Below, in pieces: positions 4,611 through 5,299 of a stretch of 5,299 nucleotides of DNA. The stretch spans positions 1 to 5,299 of the forward strand of contig JAGASC010000350.1 of assembly GCA_017621905.1 (NCBI GenBank), read 5' to 3'. Under the pieces are notes generated by a model. That model saw only the letters and a list, made by a program, of their open reading frames with translations, had not been told where the DNA came from and ran no database searches. The position numbers and the translations under genes were made by a program. The DNA is from Roseburia sp. (GTDB taxonomy: Bacteria > Bacillota > Clostridia > Lachnospirales > Lachnospiraceae). Position 1 is the first letter of the stretch, and each line of letters opens with the position of its first letter.

Positions 4611-5299
4611 ATGTTAAAGGCAAAAATAAAGGTAGACAAAGATTACAAAATAGGAGAAATCGATAAAAGGATTTATGGTTCTTTCATTGAGCATTTGGGC
4701 AGGGCTGTCTATGGGGGAATCTATGACCCGGGACATCCATTGGCGGATGAGAGTGGATTTCGAAAGGATGTAATCGAACTGGTAAAAGAGATGGACGTCC
4801 CGATCGTGCGCTATCCAGGTGGAAATTTCGTTTCCGGATATAACTGGGAAGATGGTGTGGGACCTGTAAATGAGAGACCCCGTCGTCTGGAACTGGCATG
4901 GAGAGCTGTGGAAACCAACGAAGTTGGATTAAATGAGTTTGCCCATTGGGCAAAACTTGTAGGTTCTGAGGTAATGATGGCCGTCAATCTCGGCACAAGA
5001 GGTGTAGATGCAGCTCGTAACCTTGTAGAGTATTGTAATCAGAAATCCGGTTCTTACTACAGCGATTTGAGACGGAAACATGGCGTAGAGGAACCACATC
5101 GTATAAAAACCTGGTGTCTTGGCAATGAAATGGATGGGCCATGGCAGATTGGTCATAAAACGGCAGAGGAATATGGAAGAATTGCCTGCGAAGCCGCAAA
5201 AGCAATGAGAACCGTGGATCCGGATATTGAATTGGTAGCTTGCGGCTCGTCATCTACCGAAATGCCTACCTTTGGTTCCTGGGAACTGGAAGTATTAGA
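4611..5299 (+). CDS. abfA: GH51 intracellular alpha-L-arabinofuranosidase, N-terminal part (3' end outside the window)
   Basis: The frame is open from ATG 4611 to the window edge, giving 229 codons of a family usually about 500 residues long. The ribosome site is weak: AGGAAG (4604-4609) ends right beside the ATG and GGAG (4596-4599) is 11 nt away. GH51 enzymes cleave non-reducing terminal alpha-L-arabinofuranosyl groups from arabinan, arabinoxylan or their oligosaccharides with retention. No signal peptide is present, so it should act in the cytoplasm on imported oligosaccharides. Motifs: RIYGSFIEHLGRAVYGGIYD (20-39, E27), VRYPGGNFVSGYNWEDGVGP (66-85, R67 and N72), VNLGTRG (125-131), and WCLGNEMDGPWQIGHK (168-183) with N172 and acid/base E173. 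These fit the known substrate-binding and acid/base positions of characterised GH51 enzymes at a constant offset of two. The nucleophile glutamate and C-terminal beta domain lie beyond the window. Confidence 0.95.
   Translation, partial: MLKAKIKVDKDYKIGEIDKRIYGSFIEHLGRAVYGGIYDPGHPLADESGFRKDVIELVKEMDVPIVRYPGGNFVSGYNWEDGVGPVNERPRRLELAWRAVETNEVGLNEFAHWAKLVGSEVMMAVNLGTRGVDAARNLVEYCNQKSGSYYSDLRRKHGVEEPHRIKTWCLGNEMDGPWQIGHKTAEEYGRIACEAAKAMRTVDPDIELVACGSSSTEMPTFGSWELEVL

Overview
The window looks like a chromosomal segment from an endospore-forming, anaerobic Firmicute, most likely a gut-type Clostridia such as a Lachnospiraceae member. The clues are a moderately AT-rich composition, strong purine-rich Shine-Dalgarno sequences, consensus sigma-A promoters, a Coat F spore-coat pair, a PrdX/ProXp-ala-type deacylase, and a LacI-controlled intracellular GH51 arabinofuranosidase. 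No phage, transposase, CRISPR, tRNA or rRNA gene is visible. The taxonomic guess is inference.

Layout. (1) Positions 1-185 hold the C-terminal end of a thioredoxin. (2) Positions 192-283 hold a compact palindromic repeat made of exactly four abutting 23-bp units, two in each orientation, resembling a REP/MITE-type element. (3) Positions 369-913 hold two small co-directional genes, a 61-aa helical protein and a 90-aa Coat F-family protein, probably one sporulation operon. (4) Positions 914-1325 are a 412-bp gap with a run of stem-loops, a strong intrinsic terminator (1046-1093) and, further on, a good promoter (1193-1221) for the next gene. (5) Positions 1326-1871 encode a free-standing YbaK/ProXp-ala-type aminoacyl-tRNA deacylase. 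A perfect 10-bp hairpin separates it from the convergent gene. (6) Positions 1910-2944 (minus) encode a LacI-family repressor. (7) Diverging from it on the plus strand are an L-fucose/L-arabinose isomerase-like protein (3158-4555) and the N-terminal 229 codons of a GH51 alpha-L-arabinofuranosidase (4611 to the window end).

How the parts work together. The right half reads as a small sugar-utilisation locus. The arabinofuranosidase would release L-arabinose from arabino-oligosaccharides taken into the cytoplasm. The isomerase-like enzyme would convert the released aldose (arabinose is my inference) to a ketose. The divergent LacI protein would sense a sugar and repress. The best regulatory evidence is a 17-bp box that occurs twice with 15 of 17 identical bases. 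One copy overlaps the expected transcription start of the isomerase gene, and the other lies in the short gap before the arabinofuranosidase gene. A separate AT-rich palindrome just upstream of the isomerase promoter may bind a second regulator.

Nothing here is clearly a new defence or mobile system. The items most worth a second look are the four-unit palindromic repeat, the duplicated operator, the unassigned substrate of the isomerase-like protein, and the overlapping stem-loops after the coat genes.
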